Shown here one piece after another: positions 24,997-37,138 of a stretch of DNA of 64,000 bases. Position 1 is the stretch's first letter, and each line of letters opens with the position of its first letter. The position numbers were made by a program, and so were the translations under genes. The notes beneath the pieces are model-generated. The model made no database searches and was not told where the DNA came from. It worked only from the letters and a program-made list of their open reading frames with translations. The stretch covers positions 1 through 64,000 of the forward strand of contig CAZGCI010000002.1 of NCBI GenBank assembly GCA_964524185.1. Reading direction: 5' to 3'. The DNA is from Thiohalocapsa sp964524185 (lineage in GTDB: Bacteria; Pseudomonadota; Gammaproteobacteria; Chromatiales; Chromatiaceae).

Positions 24997-25691
24997 GCCC
25001 CAGCCTCGAGGATGAAGCCGAAGATGTCGAGTCGCACGGTGAGCTGACCAACATCACTGCCCGCGGGGCGCTGGGGCATTCGCCGCCGCACGTTGGCAGC
25101 CCGTGGCGTCGTTGAGCGGATGGACATCTGGTCCACGAACAGGAACGGGCGTGCGCTCTCGATGCGATAGAGTAGGTCGAGCAGCTCATCCGTGGTGCCC
25201 TGCAGCTGGGTGCGGATGCGCACCCGCGCGGGCTGCTCGCCCGCATCCACCGGCAGGATCTGGGTGCTGATGGGCCGTGCACCGGCGCCGCGGACCATCT
25301 CCTGCACCTCACTCTGCAGGCGGGCGCCGGCGAGCGCCGGCGTCTCGGCGTCGAAATAGAACGCCTTGAAGTCGTCGTTGGCTTGCTCGCGGGCGAGCTC
25401 CGCGCGCAGCGCCGGGAGGGTCGCCACCAACCGCTGGTAACGGGCCAGCTGGTCTAGGCCACGGGCGTAGTCTGCGTCCAGCGCCTGCATGCGCTGCCAC
25501 CAGGGCAGGGCCACGGCAAGGAGGAGCAGGAGGGGGATGAGGAGCGCCACCGACCAGGCGGCGACGCAACCCCAGGGCAGCGTGTTCCGGCGCTGCCGGC
25601 GCGGCGCGGCGGTCTCCGCCGCAGGCAGTGTCGTCGCCTCCGCCGCGACGAGCGAAGCCGGTTGCATGTTGGCGCCAGTGTCTGGGTTCAT
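24993..25691 (-). CDS. gspM: Type II secretion protein GspM
   Basis: A 232-residue inner-membrane protein with a basic, Ala-rich cytoplasmic start, one helix (about 46-66, SVALLIPLLLLLAVALPWW), then a coiled-coil and a ferredoxin-like periplasmic domain (about 125-230). This matches the GspM_II/XpsM type. It partners GspL in the inner-membrane platform. A 125-bp gap separates it from gspL and contains a tandem AGCGGTCGTTA duplication (about 25725-25746). Confidence 0.83.
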   Translation of the reverse strand: MNPDTGANMQPASLVAAEATTLPAAETAAPRRQRRNTLPWGCVAAWSVALLIPLLLLLAVALPWWQRMQALDADYARGLDQLARYQRLVATLPALRAELAREQANDDFKAFYFDAETPALAGARLQSEVQEMVRGAGARPISTQILPVDAGEQPARVRIRTQLQGTTDELLDLLYRIESARPFLFVDQMSIRSTTPRAANVRRRMPQRPAGSDVGQLTVRLDIFGFILEAGA

Positions 25692-25816
25692 ACGGGTCAG
25701 TCGGCGGCCGGCGCTCCGGCCTCAGCGGTCGTTAAGCGGTCGTTAATCAGGCGCGCGGCACGGTCTCGCGCGTCGCAGGAACACTCGCAGCAGAGCGGGC
25801 CTTGCCGCACCGCCTA

Positions 25817-26932
25817 TCACTCCGCCTCGGGTCGCTGATACATAAAGGATAGGTGGAAGCGCTCTTGGCCGGTGTTTGCAACCTGCATCACCGGCGAACG
25901 GAAGCTCACCGAGTCGATGCCCGGCCCCTTCTCCAACAAGCCGATGAGGGCTGTGGCCTGATCGGACTCGCCCCGGGCGTCCACCTCACCGTCGCGGACG
26001 TTCAGGGTCTGCACCCAGCTGCCGTCCGGGAGCAGATCCGTCAGCTCCCGCAGCAGGTCGGTCATGCGCGGCTGCTCGCGTTTGCGGTTCAGCACCTCGA
26101 TGCTGCCAAGGCGGGCGCGTTCCAGTGCATCGCGGACCTCTTCGACCTCCACGGCGGTGCTCCGGACGCGCCGCAGCTCCCCATCGAGGACCTCCAGCGC
26201 ACGCTGCTTCTGCCACAGCGGCGTCACCAGGGCAGCCACCACCAGCGCCAGTAGCAGGAGCCAAAGGAGCTGTGTCACGAGCGAGCCGAACCGCCGTGGC
26301 TTCGGGCGTTCCTCTCGCGGCAGTAGATTGGCACCTGGCCAGGCCCCCGCCCAGGCGAGCCGTGCCGCCGGCGAGCGCGCCTCGCGCAAGCGCTCCAGCC
26401 ACTCTGCGGCCGCATCGCGGCGCGCCACGGCGACTTCCACATCGAGCTTCGTGCCCCGAGCGACGGCACCCAACACGCGGGCGTCGAAATACACATCCTT
26501 AGCACTGAAGGGGGTGAGCCGATCCAGCTCGAAGCCGACGACTTGGCGCAGGTTGTCTTTGACCTGAACCGGCAGGGTGGTACGGCGCAGCAGCACCTGC
26601 GGCGCCTCTAGCTCCAGCCAGGTTTCACGCCACCCTTGCTTGGGCGGTCGCGCCAGCGCAGCGGTCACGGTGCCCCCGGTGCGCAGATCGAGGCCGCCGA
26701 TGGGCTCCCGCTCGGCGCCGACCTGGAGCATGAGCGCGGCCTCATCCCCGCGGGGCTGCACGACCAGACGCGGGTTGCGCAGGGCGAGCCAGCGCCGGAC
26801 AGGCCGCGGTAGGCAGGACACCAGGGTGTCGCGCCAACGTGGCACGAGGTCGGCGCCGGGGAGCGTCGAGAGCGGCGGCAGGCGCAAGCCTGCGAGCAAT
26901 CCGGAACTGCTTAGGGTTGCCATGGCTGGCAT
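25817..26932 (-). CDS. gspL: Type II secretion protein GspL (PilN-type)
   Basis: A 371-residue protein combining a cytoplasmic actin-like region (about 1-215, with QVLLRRTTLPVQVKDNLRQV and FELDRLTPF), a transmembrane helix (about 222-243) and a PilN-like periplasmic domain (250-371). This is the XpsL architecture. It recruits GspE to the membrane. ATG 26932 is used; a second ATG three codons later is equally possible. Confidence 0.85.
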   Translation of the reverse strand: MPAMATLSSSGLLAGLRLPPLSTLPGADLVPRWRDTLVSCLPRPVRRWLALRNPRLVVQPRGDEAALMLQVGAEREPIGGLDLRTGGTVTAALARPPKQGWRETWLELEAPQVLLRRTTLPVQVKDNLRQVVGFELDRLTPFSAKDVYFDARVLGAVARGTKLDVEVAVARRDAAAEWLERLREARSPAARLAWAGAWPGANLLPREERPKPRRFGSLVTQLLWLLLLALVVAALVTPLWQKQRALEVLDGELRRVRSTAVEVEEVRDALERARLGSIEVLNRKREQPRMTDLLRELTDLLPDGSWVQTLNVRDGEVDARGESDQATALIGLLEKGPGIDSVSFRSPVMQVANTGQERFHLSFMYQRPEAE

Positions 26933-27058
26933 GCTGCTCGTTTACAAAAACCGCCACGGCGCCGTGTCGCGCCCGGGCCTGATACAGGCCATGTGTGTGC
27001 GGTGCCAAGCTGAGGGATCACGTCACGTAGGATAACGCGATGTGCCGCTATGTGTCTG

Positions 27059-28063
27059 TTACTCGGGCGCAACGTCCGGAGCCGTCGCTGCCGCCAACAA
27101 GCCGAACCGACGCCAGAGGACCTCGAAGGGCGGTTGCGCGCCGCGTTGCACCGAGATCAGCGCCTCCATGTGGCGGCCGCGGCCCTGGCGGTCCGTCTGT
27201 GAGACGCGCACCCGATACAGGGGCCCGCCGCGATTGCCAAAGGTCATCTGCTCCGTATCCGGCAGTAATGGCTGGTCGCGTTGGGCCACCATATCCACGG
27301 CGTCCTCGAACAGCAGGCCCTGGGTAGCCGCCAGCACCTGCGGCGAGGCAAAGCGCTGCTCCACCTCCCCCGTGTCGTTGTACACGGTCAGGTGAGGCGC
27401 CAAGCGGTGATAGAGGTCCCGGGTCATACCGAGCACCTGACGCAGCTCCTCCACACTGGCGAAGGGCCCATCGCGAGCACCATAAGGCAGCCCCGCATCG
27501 GCGTAGTCGCCGTCCTCGGCACCGTTGAGCCGTCTCAGGTCGTCTGGATCGCGCCAATCGAGGATGGCATCGGCGAGCGCATCCCGCTGGCTCGCATCGA
27601 AGCCCGCCTCGCCCTGGGCGAGCTCGATGAGGGTCTTCAGCTCCTCCTGGGTCGCGGCGTTCAAGTCGATGCGGGAAGTCTCGTTGGTCAGGGTGACCGT
27701 CAGCGTCACCGCATCCAACACCAACGTATGGGGCACACCGTTGGGCAGCCAAACGGCCTCCGGCGGCGCTGCCTCGAGCGGCGTCGACAGCAGGTTCAGC
27801 GCCGTCAGCGCCAGGGCCGATTCCGCTTGGGCGCGAAAGCGGGCCGCATCGATCTGGTTGCGCGCCAGGGCGCTTTCCGTGCGCTGGGTGCTGGTGAGCC
27901 CGAGGGCCATGATGGTCAGCAGGGCGATGATCCAGAGCACCAGCACCAAGGCAATGCCGCGTTGCTGTGCGGCGCGCCCATGCGGTATTAGGTCGCGCAG
28001 GGCGGCGGGCCGCGGGCGGCGGACCGACCGCGAACGTCTGTGGCGCGGAGACTCAGGGCGCAT
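27059..28063 (-). CDS. gspK: Type II secretion minor pseudopilin GspK
   Basis: A 334-residue minor pseudopilin that caps the pseudopilus. It has a long basic leader, then the prepilin segment RGIALVLVLWIIALLTIMAL. As is usual for GspK the +5 glutamate is not conserved. The globular domain has two helix-hairpin-helix-like parts with SRIDLNAATQEELKTLIELA, WRDPDDLRRLNGAEDGDY and YTDAGLPYG-like text. Its start lies inside gspJ (11-bp overlap), so translation is probably coupled. Confidence 0.9.
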   Translation of the reverse strand: MRPESPRHRRSRSVRRPRPAALRDLIPHGRAAQQRGIALVLVLWIIALLTIMALGLTSTQRTESALARNQIDAARFRAQAESALALTALNLLSTPLEAAPPEAVWLPNGVPHTLVLDAVTLTVTLTNETSRIDLNAATQEELKTLIELAQGEAGFDASQRDALADAILDWRDPDDLRRLNGAEDGDYADAGLPYGARDGPFASVEELRQVLGMTRDLYHRLAPHLTVYNDTGEVEQRFASPQVLAATQGLLFEDAVDMVAQRDQPLLPDTEQMTFGNRGGPLYRVRVSQTDRQGRGRHMEALISVQRGAQPPFEVLWRRFGLLAAATAPDVAPE

Positions 28064-28913
28064 CGCGCGGCTCGGCGGCTTGCCCCGGAGACGGACCGGG
28101 CGCTGTTCGGCCGCGTACGTCGTCCGAGGTTGGCTGGTCTAGATTCAGCTGCGTCCCGATGAGCTGATCAAACTGGACCCCTGCGCCATCGGGCAGGCTG
28201 ATCACGGCATCCGGCCAAGCCTCGGCCGGGGTATCGAGGCCGATGCGCACGTTCTGCGGCAGGCGACGGTTGTAGGACCAGTCCTCGAGCCACTCGGGCT
28301 CGTTCTCGCCCTCGGGGACGCCGAAATAGGCCAGCTCGAAGCGCTCGACCTGCGGCAACAGAACGGTCCGGCCATAGGCGCCCGCGGCAATGTCGCGGTC
28401 CAGTGGGCTGGCGTCCGTCAGGGTGGCGCCACCGTCCAGCAGGGGCTCCCACGGGGGAAAATCGTCGCCGCCCTCAAGCACATCCGGGTGCAACAGCCAG
28501 CGCACCAGCACCAGGCGGTCGTGCTCGCCGGCCTGTTCCAAGACCAAGCGCAGGATATACAGGCCGGGAATGCCCACGTGCTCGGACAGCGGCGCAGCGA
28601 ACTCTAGGCCCTCGGCGTCGCCGGCAAAGATGGCCAACTGCTCGCCGTCGAAGATGACATTCGTCGGCAGCGCTTGGCGCAGCGTCTGTTCGATGAAGTT
28701 GCGCGCCACGCGCAGGTCATTCACCCGTTCAGAGACACCCTCGACGCCCTCCCAGGCGCGGGAGCCGAGCCTAAGCCCGGAGAACATGAGCACCGTGATG
28801 ACCGAGATCAGCACGAGCGCGATGAGCAGCTCCACGAGCGTGAAGCCCGCGGTGCCGTGCTGGCACCGCCGCGACTGGGTTCGCTGCGCGATCATCGCCG
28901 GCGTCGTCGGCAT
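28053..28913 (-). CDS. gspJ: Type II secretion minor pseudopilin GspJ
   Basis: A 286-residue minor pseudopilin with the prepilin site GFTLVELLIALVLISVITVL (cleavage before Phe, Glu5 kept). The long globular domain carries LRLGSRAWEGVEGVSERVND. The C-terminal 30 residues are Pro-rich. The ATG overlaps the gspI stop by one base (TGATG). It helps form the pseudopilus tip with GspI and GspK. Confidence 0.9.
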   Translation of the reverse strand: MPTTPAMIAQRTQSRRCQHGTAGFTLVELLIALVLISVITVLMFSGLRLGSRAWEGVEGVSERVNDLRVARNFIEQTLRQALPTNVIFDGEQLAIFAGDAEGLEFAAPLSEHVGIPGLYILRLVLEQAGEHDRLVLVRWLLHPDVLEGGDDFPPWEPLLDGGATLTDASPLDRDIAAGAYGRTVLLPQVERFELAYFGVPEGENEPEWLEDWSYNRRLPQNVRIGLDTPAEAWPDAVISLPDGAGVQFDQLIGTQLNLDQPTSDDVRGRTAPGPSPGQAAEPRDAP

Positions 28914-29461
28914 CAGAGGCCTGGTATGAGGGGCTCAGCGAGCCGTATCGAGCGCAGCGCAACTTGCCTGGCGCCGGAGCCCGTAGGCAGTGAAGCCACC
29001 GCTGTCACCAGAAAGGGCTCCAGCGGCGGCGCCAGATCCTCGCCGAGCCAGCCCTGGGGCTGGTAGGGCTGAATGCTGACGATCCAGTCCATGCCATGTT
29101 CGGGAGCGCCGGTGTGGACACCTTGTTCCAACGGAATGTCGCCGCCGACCGAGGCAAGCTTGGCCTCGGCGAGGGCAACGATGCGGCTGTAATCGGCACT
29201 GATGACGGTGGTGGTCATGGCGCGCTGGAAGATCTGCAGCAGCACACCCAGGGAGAGCGCCAGGATGGCAAAGGCGACCAGCACCTCGAGGAGGGAGAAG
29301 CCGCCCTCACGGCGAGGGCCGCGGCCACGGGATACGACGGCAGCCGTGCCGCGAAGCGTCCGCAGAACGGCGTGCGGCGCGGGTCCACCGCAGACCGACA
29401 CACCCGTCGTCGCGGACGTCCGCCGTCCAGCCCTGCGGGTTTGTTTGCCGCGCGCCGTCAT
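28913..29461 (-). CDS. gspI: Type II secretion minor pseudopilin GspI
   Basis: A 182-residue minor pseudopilin. The prepilin motif GFSLLEVLVAFAILALSLGV is preceded by an unusually long basic leader of about 50 residues. ATG 29461 overlaps the gspH stop as ATGA, which fixes the start; the frame is open further upstream within gspH. A later in-frame start closer to the prepilin motif cannot be excluded. Confidence 0.88.
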   Translation of the reverse strand: MTARGKQTRRAGRRTSATTGVSVCGGPAPHAVLRTLRGTAAVVSRGRGPRREGGFSLLEVLVAFAILALSLGVLLQIFQRAMTTTVISADYSRIVALAEAKLASVGGDIPLEQGVHTGAPEHGMDWIVSIQPYQPQGWLGEDLAPPLEPFLVTAVASLPTGSGARQVALRSIRLAEPLIPGL

Positions 29462-29916
29462 TCTCGCTCCCACTCCGCAATCAGGATGCGCCCGGTCAGC
29501 CAATTGACGCCCACTTGGTAACCGGTTTCGCCCCGCTTCAGAATCACCCGCCCGCCGGAGGAGCTCCCGTCGGGGTAGAAACGGATGGCGCCAACAGCGT
29601 CGTTCAACATCTCCTCGGCGGCGGCCACCAGCTCCAGGTCGAGACCGCCCGGCAGACTACCGCTACGGGAATCGTTCTCGATGGCGTAGCGGTTTTGCTC
29701 GACGTCCAGCATCCAGGCGACGTCGCGCCCTTGGGCGACGGCGATCTCGCGCGCGAGGCGGAGTCCGCCTGCGGTGCGTCGGGCAGCTGCCTTGAGCTCC
29801 ATACCCGGCATGGCGGCAGTGATGAGCGGAGGCGTTACGGCCAACAACAACCCAGCGATGGCGAGCACCACCAGCAGCTCCACCAGCGTGAAGCCCCCGC
29901 TGCGTGTCTTTGCCAC
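29458..29916 (-). CDS. gspH: Type II secretion minor pseudopilin GspH
   Basis: A 152-residue minor pseudopilin beginning with GTG. The leader MAKTRSGG is followed by FTLVELLVVLAIAGLLLAVT with Glu5. The globular domain (about 35-150) includes LRLAREIAVAQGRDVAWMLD and a beta end VGVNWLTGRILIAEWE, typical of GspH/FimT. It lies 14 bp after gspG. Confidence 0.9.
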   Translation of the reverse strand: MAKTRSGGFTLVELLVVLAIAGLLLAVTPPLITAAMPGMELKAAARRTAGGLRLAREIAVAQGRDVAWMLDVEQNRYAIENDSRSGSLPGGLDLELVAAAEEMLNDAVGAIRFYPDGSSSGGRVILKRGETGYQVGVNWLTGRILIAEWERE

Positions 29917-29930
29917 GGGCCGGCCTGGAG

Positions 29931-30365
29931 TCAGGTTTGCTGGCTCCAGCTGGTGACGTCGGCATTCTCGCCTTCACCACCTTCGCGGCCGTCGGCGCCG
30001 AGGGACCAGATATCGAACGGACCATGTTGACCCGGAATGCGGTACTGGTAGTCGTTGCCCCACGGATCCTTGGGCACCTCGCCCTTGCGCAGGTAGGGCC
30101 CGTTCCAGTTGGCGGCATTGCCCGGATCACGCACCAAGGCTTCAAGGCTCTCGGGATAGTTCCCTATCTCGAGCCGATACAGGTCCAACGTGGCCGAAAG
30201 CTCCTCGATCTGCAGTGCGGCGGTCTTGGTCTTGGAGCTGCCGAGAAATTTCATGACCTGCGGCCCGACCAGACCAGCGAGCAGACCGAGGATGGCGAGT
30301 ACCACGAGGAGCTCGACAAGGGTGAAGCCGGCGGCGCGCCGGCGTCTTGGGGATGTTTTCGTCAC
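29931..30365 (-). CDS. gspG: Type II secretion major pseudopilin GspG
   Basis: The main subunit of the T2SS pseudopilus, 144 residues. GTG 30365 follows CAGGAGATG at good spacing, giving the short basic leader VTKTSPRRRRAAG before FTLVELLVVLAILGLLAGLV. The C-terminal domain carries the calcium-site pattern YLRKGEVPKDPWGNDYQYR and FDIWSLGADGREGGEGENAD. The longer frame to 30554 is not family-like. Confidence 0.95.
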   Translation of the reverse strand: MTKTSPRRRRAAGFTLVELLVVLAILGLLAGLVGPQVMKFLGSSKTKTAALQIEELSATLDLYRLEIGNYPESLEALVRDPGNAANWNGPYLRKGEVPKDPWGNDYQYRIPGQHGPFDIWSLGADGREGGEGENADVTSWSQQT

Positions 30366-30566
30366 AGGGTCATCTCCTGACGGTATGGACGGCGCGCGCG
30401 AGTCGCCGGTCGCCCCGCGGTCGTGAGCGGGGCGATCCGGGCTCGCCGGGCCGTCGGAGTGGATCACGCTCATGATACATCGACCGGCGAGCTGCTCGTG
30501 GCCACCGACCGGGTGGCACTGACATCGGCCGACGGGCTGTCTTACCAGCAGCACCCGGCCGGAACG

Positions 30567-31775
30567 TCAAAACACCAGCTCATTGGCACCGAGGATCGCC
30601 ATCAAAATGGACACGATGATGCCTGCGATGACGATACCGAGGCCGATGATCAGCACCGGCTCCAGCAGGGTCAGCAGACGCTGCACGCTGGCTCGGGTCT
30701 CGCGGTCGAAGATGTCCGCCACCTTGGCGAGCATCGCATCCAGGGTGCCGGACTCCTCGCCGACCCGGATCATCTGCAAGGCCAGCTCGGGCAGCACCTC
30801 CCGGGTCGCCATGGGCTCGGCCAGGCCCCGACCGTGTTTGAGGCCGTCGGCGACGTCATCGAGACCGTCTCCAATGCGGCGGTTACCGACGACCTCTTTG
30901 GCCAGGTTGAGACCTGAGAGCAACGGGAGGCCGTTCTTGAGCAGGGTGGACAGGGTGTGGCAGAAGCGGGCGGTCTCCATTTTCCAGATCAGGTCCCCGA
31001 ACAGCGGCACGGCCATGGCCCAATAATCGAAGCGTCGGCGGTTGTCTGGATTCATGAGCCAACGCTCCAGGAGCAGCGCCGCCAGGGCGACAACCACCAG
31101 CAGCGCCCACCAATAGCCGCGCACGACCTCCCCGGCGCCGACCACGATGCGCGTCGGCAGCGGCAGCGCGGCGCCCATGTCGTCGAACAGCACGGTGAAC
31201 TGCGGTACGACGAACACCAAGAGCATGATCACCGATAGGCCGGCGACGAACAGCAGGATGGACGGGTACACCAAGGCCGAGGTGACGGTGCCGCGCAGTT
31301 CCGCACTGCGCTCCAGATAATCGGCGAGGCGGACCAGTACCTCGTCCACCGCGCCACTCGCCTCGCCGGCGCGGACCATGTTGACGTAGAGCTTCGGGAA
31401 CTGGCCCTCCTGGGCCTCAAGGGCGGCCGACAGCGTCGCACCGCCGCGCACCCGATCCTGCAGATCCGCCAGGACCCGCACCACGTGCTCCTCGGTGGTG
31501 AGGCCGGCGAGCACCGTGAGGGAGCGGTCCAGGGGCAGTCCCGATTGCAGCAGTGTCGCAAGCTGCCGGGTGACAATCTCCACGTCCTTGGCACTGAGGC
31601 GCCGGCGCTTGCGCCGCGCCAGCGTCGCTGTCAGTCCGCCGGCGGAGCGGGTCTGCAGCGGGATCAAGCCTTCAGACTGGAGGCGGGCGACCAAGGCCGC
31701 CTCGTCCAGCGCCTCCTGCTCGCCCTCCACCTCTTCGCCGTCGAGCTTGACCGCCTTGTAGAAATAACGGGGCAT
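30567..31775 (-). CDS. gspF: Type II secretion inner-membrane protein GspF
   Basis: A 402-residue platform protein with two GspF domains (about 60-185 and 265-385) and three membrane helices (about 165-190, 215-240, 370-395). It opens MPRYFYKAVKLDGEEVEGEQ, as GspF proteins do, so ATG 31775 is preferred over the upstream start at 31823. Typical segments are TRQLATLLQSGLPLDRSLTV and RVGEESGTLDAMLAKVADIF. It lies 92 bp after gspE. Confidence 0.94.
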   Translation of the reverse strand: MPRYFYKAVKLDGEEVEGEQEALDEAALVARLQSEGLIPLQTRSAGGLTATLARRKRRRLSAKDVEIVTRQLATLLQSGLPLDRSLTVLAGLTTEEHVVRVLADLQDRVRGGATLSAALEAQEGQFPKLYVNMVRAGEASGAVDEVLVRLADYLERSAELRGTVTSALVYPSILLFVAGLSVIMLLVFVVPQFTVLFDDMGAALPLPTRIVVGAGEVVRGYWWALLVVVALAALLLERWLMNPDNRRRFDYWAMAVPLFGDLIWKMETARFCHTLSTLLKNGLPLLSGLNLAKEVVGNRRIGDGLDDVADGLKHGRGLAEPMATREVLPELALQMIRVGEESGTLDAMLAKVADIFDRETRASVQRLLTLLEPVLIIGLGIVIAGIIVSILMAILGANELVF

Positions 31776-31867
31776 GTCAGCAGGCGCTGAGGGCCGGATG
31801 CCGGCGGCGCTGTGGCAAGCCACCGGCCGCAGGTCGGCCCCTTTGCTTGGGCCCCCGGGCCCGCAGG

Positions 31868-34121
<2,254 letters not shown>

Positions 34122-34129
<8 letters not shown>

Positions 34130-35999
34130 GGGTCGGCTCGGGAATGACGGGTGGGCTGGACTCGCGCTCAGCTTGCCATTGCGGTACCACAGCGCGCAGT
34201 TGGGTCGCAAGTGCAGCGGTGTTACAGCGCTCCACGCAAGCCTCTAGGCTAGCACGCCACGTCGCAATGGCCTCGGCGTCGGCGCACTCGCGCTGAGCGA
34301 TGCGAATCTTCGGGTGCAACGTCTCGGTCAGGGCTTCGACCTCGTAGAAGAGTTCCTCGAAGCGCTTCTCGCCCGGACGCAGGCCGATGTAGCGGATTTC
34401 GATGTCGCGGCCGGGCTCCAGCCCCGCGAGGCGGATCATTTGCTCGGCCATGTCCCGGATTTTGACAGGCTCGCCCATGTCCAGCACAAAGATCTCGCCC
34501 CCGGCACCGATCACGGCCGCCTGCATGATGAGCTGACAGGCCTCGGGGATGGTCATGAAGTAGCGTTCGACATCCGGGTCGGTGACCGTGACCGGCCCGC
34601 CGCGCTCGATCTGGCGCTGAAACAGAGGCACGACGCTGCCGGCAGAGCCGAGCACGTTGCCGAAGCGCACCGTCATGAAGCGCGTCTCGGAGCGCGCCGC
34701 GAGACCCTGGCAGAGCATCTCTGCCGCGCGCTTACTGGCACCCATGATATTGGCCGGGTTGACGGCTTTGTCCGTGGAGATCAGCACGAAGCGCTCACAG
34801 CGGTGGCGGTGCGCCGCCTCCGCCACTACGCCGGTGCCGATGACGTTGTTACGCACCGCCGCCCGCAGCTGGTCCTCGAGTAGGGGCACGTGCTTGTAGG
34901 CGGCAGCATGGAACACGATCTGCGGGCGCTCGCGGTCGAACAAGGTCTCCACCCCGGCGCGATCACCCACGTCGAGCAGATAGCGCCCGAGGCTCGGTAC
35001 GGGATGGCGCGCTGCGAATTCCTGCTCGAGCTGGTAGAGGTTGTACTCACAGTTGTCCAGCATCAGCAACCGCCGCGGGCCGGCGAGGATGACCTGCCGG
35101 CAGAGCTCCGAGCCGATGGAGCCACCAGCCCCAGTCACCAGCACGACGCGATCCGCGAGCCCGGCGCGCAGCCGGTCCCAATCCAAGGTGACCGGGTTGC
35201 GGCCCAGCAGGTCCTCGATGGACACCGGGCGCAGCTGGTTGATGCTGACCTGCCCGGACATAAGGTTTTCCAGTTGCGGCACCGTCCGGAAGGGTTTGCC
35301 GGTGTCCTCGCAGAGCACGACCAGGCGCTGCATTTCGCTGGCCGTGGCGCTCGGGATCGCCAGCAGGATCAAGTCGATACCAAGCGTGTGCACCAGCTCC
35401 GGGAGGCGCTCGGTGCCGCCGCGAATGGGGACGCCATGGATGTCCGCGCCGTGGCGGCGCAGCTTGTCGTCCACAAAGGCGATGGGCTCGTATTGGCGGG
35501 CACCGGCACGGCGCATATCGCGCACCAGCATCTCGCCGGCGCGCCCGGCACCAACGATGAGCACCCGGGTCCCGCTGCCGAGGCTGAGGCGGTGATCCTT
35601 GAGCCAGCGGTACAAGAGCCGCGGCCCCGCCAGCAGTATCAATTGAAACAGAAAGAACAGCGGCGGCACCGAGCGCGGCAGATTCTCGCTGCGGTTGATG
35701 ACGAACAGCACCATCACAACCACTACGGTGCTCGCGGCGACGGCTTTGAGGATGCGCAGCAAGTCCGGTAGCGACGCGAACCGCCAAACGCCGCGGTACA
35801 GGCCGAAAGTCCAGTACAACAGTCCGCAGACCAGCATGATCACCGGCACGCCTTGCAGTGCCGTGGCGAGGTACTCCGGCGGGATGTGCTCCAGATTGAA
35901 GCGCGTCCAGTAGGCCAGCAGCCAGGCCGCCGGCACCATCAGCAGGTCGTGTGCGAAGGCGGCCGTGCGCGAGCGTAGGCGATCTACCCAAGGGGTCAT
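34122..35999 (-). CDS. WbpM/FlaA1-type nucleotide-sugar epimerase/dehydratase
   Basis: A 625-residue membrane enzyme of the WbpM/CapD family that makes 4-keto-6-deoxy UDP-sugars for surface glycans. Four N-terminal helices (about 15-130) precede a CoA-binding-like domain (VLIVGAGRAGEML) and a short-chain dehydrogenase core with VLVTGAGGSIGSELCRQV. The catalytic region ISTDKAVNPANIMGASKR carries the S-x5-MGASK pattern; many members have M in place of Tyr. ATG 35999 gives the membrane domain directly. It lies 13 bp after the WbpL-like gene and overlaps gspE. Confidence 0.92.
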
Positions 36000-36012
36000 T
36001 CGAGCTGCATCC

Positions 36013-37122
36013 TCAGGGCCGTTGCGCAGTGGTAGGCCCGAGGCGCTCCACCACACCGACGCGCACGTGCACGAGCCAATACACGCCTGCCCAACCCGCG
36101 AGCAACAGCCATTGCTCCACCGGCGCGAGGCCCGAGCCGCCGACGGCGCTCGCGCCGGCAGCGGCCATCAGGACATAAGCCCAGAGCAGGGTCCGGCGCG
36201 GGGACCAGCCCGCGAGCACGAGTCGTTGGTAATGGTGCTCGCGATGGGCCTGCCAAGCGGCCTCGCCGCGGGCGACGCGCCAAAGTAGGGTCCAGGTCGC
36301 GTCCACCAGGAAAGGGGAGAACACGAGCAGACCCGCCCAGAGCGGGAAGAGACCGCTTCCAGCACCCCAGAGCACTAGCACCGCGGCCCAGAAGCCAAGC
36401 ACGGTGGAGCCGACATCGCCTAGGAAAATGCCGGCCCGGGGCAGGTTATTCAGCAGAAAACCACCCGCGGCCGCGGCAATGGTGCCCGCCACCAGCGCGA
36501 AGTCCGGTGCGCCCTCGAGCCAACCGAGCACCGCGAGCGCGCCAAAGCCGAGCACGGCCATACCCCCAGCCAAGCCGTCCATGCCGTCCATGAAGTTGTA
36601 AAGGTTGGTCATCCAGACGATGAATAGGATTGTCAAAAAGGGCACCAGCCAGCCGGGCAAGCTGAGCGCCGTGAGTCCCGGCAGCCCCGCGTGCCGCCAG
36701 GCGATGCCGCCCAGCAGCGCCAGCGCAGCAGCAGCAACCTGCGCTGCAAGCCGGTAGCGTGCCCGGACATGATGCCGGTCGTCCAGCAGCGATACCGTGG
36801 CGAGCAGCACGGTGGCAAGGACCACCCAGACTAGGGCGCGTCCGAGTTGCCCGGCCAGGCCCAGGGTCGGCCCAACCACGAGCCCCAGCACCAAACCGGC
36901 ACCGACGCCCAGGAGCACGCCCAAGCCGCCCGTCCTGGGCACGGGCGCCTGGTGCAGGGAGCGCGCGTTGGGATGGTCGAGAATCTGCAACGGCGTAATA
37001 GCGCCGCGCCGCAGCAGCCAAGCCAGGGTAAAGGCCAGCAGGAAGGCGAGCACCGGTGCACCGATGACACCGGCCGCGGGGAGATCCGCCGCGGACGAGA
37101 CGGCAGCCGCCCCTGAGTACAT
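36013..37122 (-). CDS. WbpL/WecA-type glycosyl-phosphate transferase
   Basis: A 369-residue multi-pass enzyme of the MraY/WecA family that starts glycan synthesis by placing a sugar-phosphate on undecaprenyl phosphate. Visible motifs are HPNARSLHQAPVPRTGGLGV, SLLDDRHHVRARYRLAAQ, MTNLYNFMDGMDGLAGGMAV, NLPRAGIFLGDVGSTVLGF, and a cytoplasmic AHREHHYQRL histidine loop. It is 13 bp upstream of the WbpM-like gene, a pairing known from O-antigen loci. Confidence 0.92.
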   Translation of the reverse strand: MYSGAAAVSSAADLPAAGVIGAPVLAFLLAFTLAWLLRRGAITPLQILDHPNARSLHQAPVPRTGGLGVLLGVGAGLVLGLVVGPTLGLAGQLGRALVWVVLATVLLATVSLLDDRHHVRARYRLAAQVAAAALALLGGIAWRHAGLPGLTALSLPGWLVPFLTILFIVWMTNLYNFMDGMDGLAGGMAVLGFGALAVLGWLEGAPDFALVAGTIAAAAGGFLLNNLPRAGIFLGDVGSTVLGFWAAVLVLWGAGSGLFPLWAGLLVFSPFLVDATWTLLWRVARGEAAWQAHREHHYQRLVLAGWSPRRTLLWAYVLMAAAGASAVGGSGLAPVEQWLLLAGWAGVYWLVHVRVGVVERLGPTTAQRP

Positions 37123-37138
37123 GCGCTCGACGACGGCC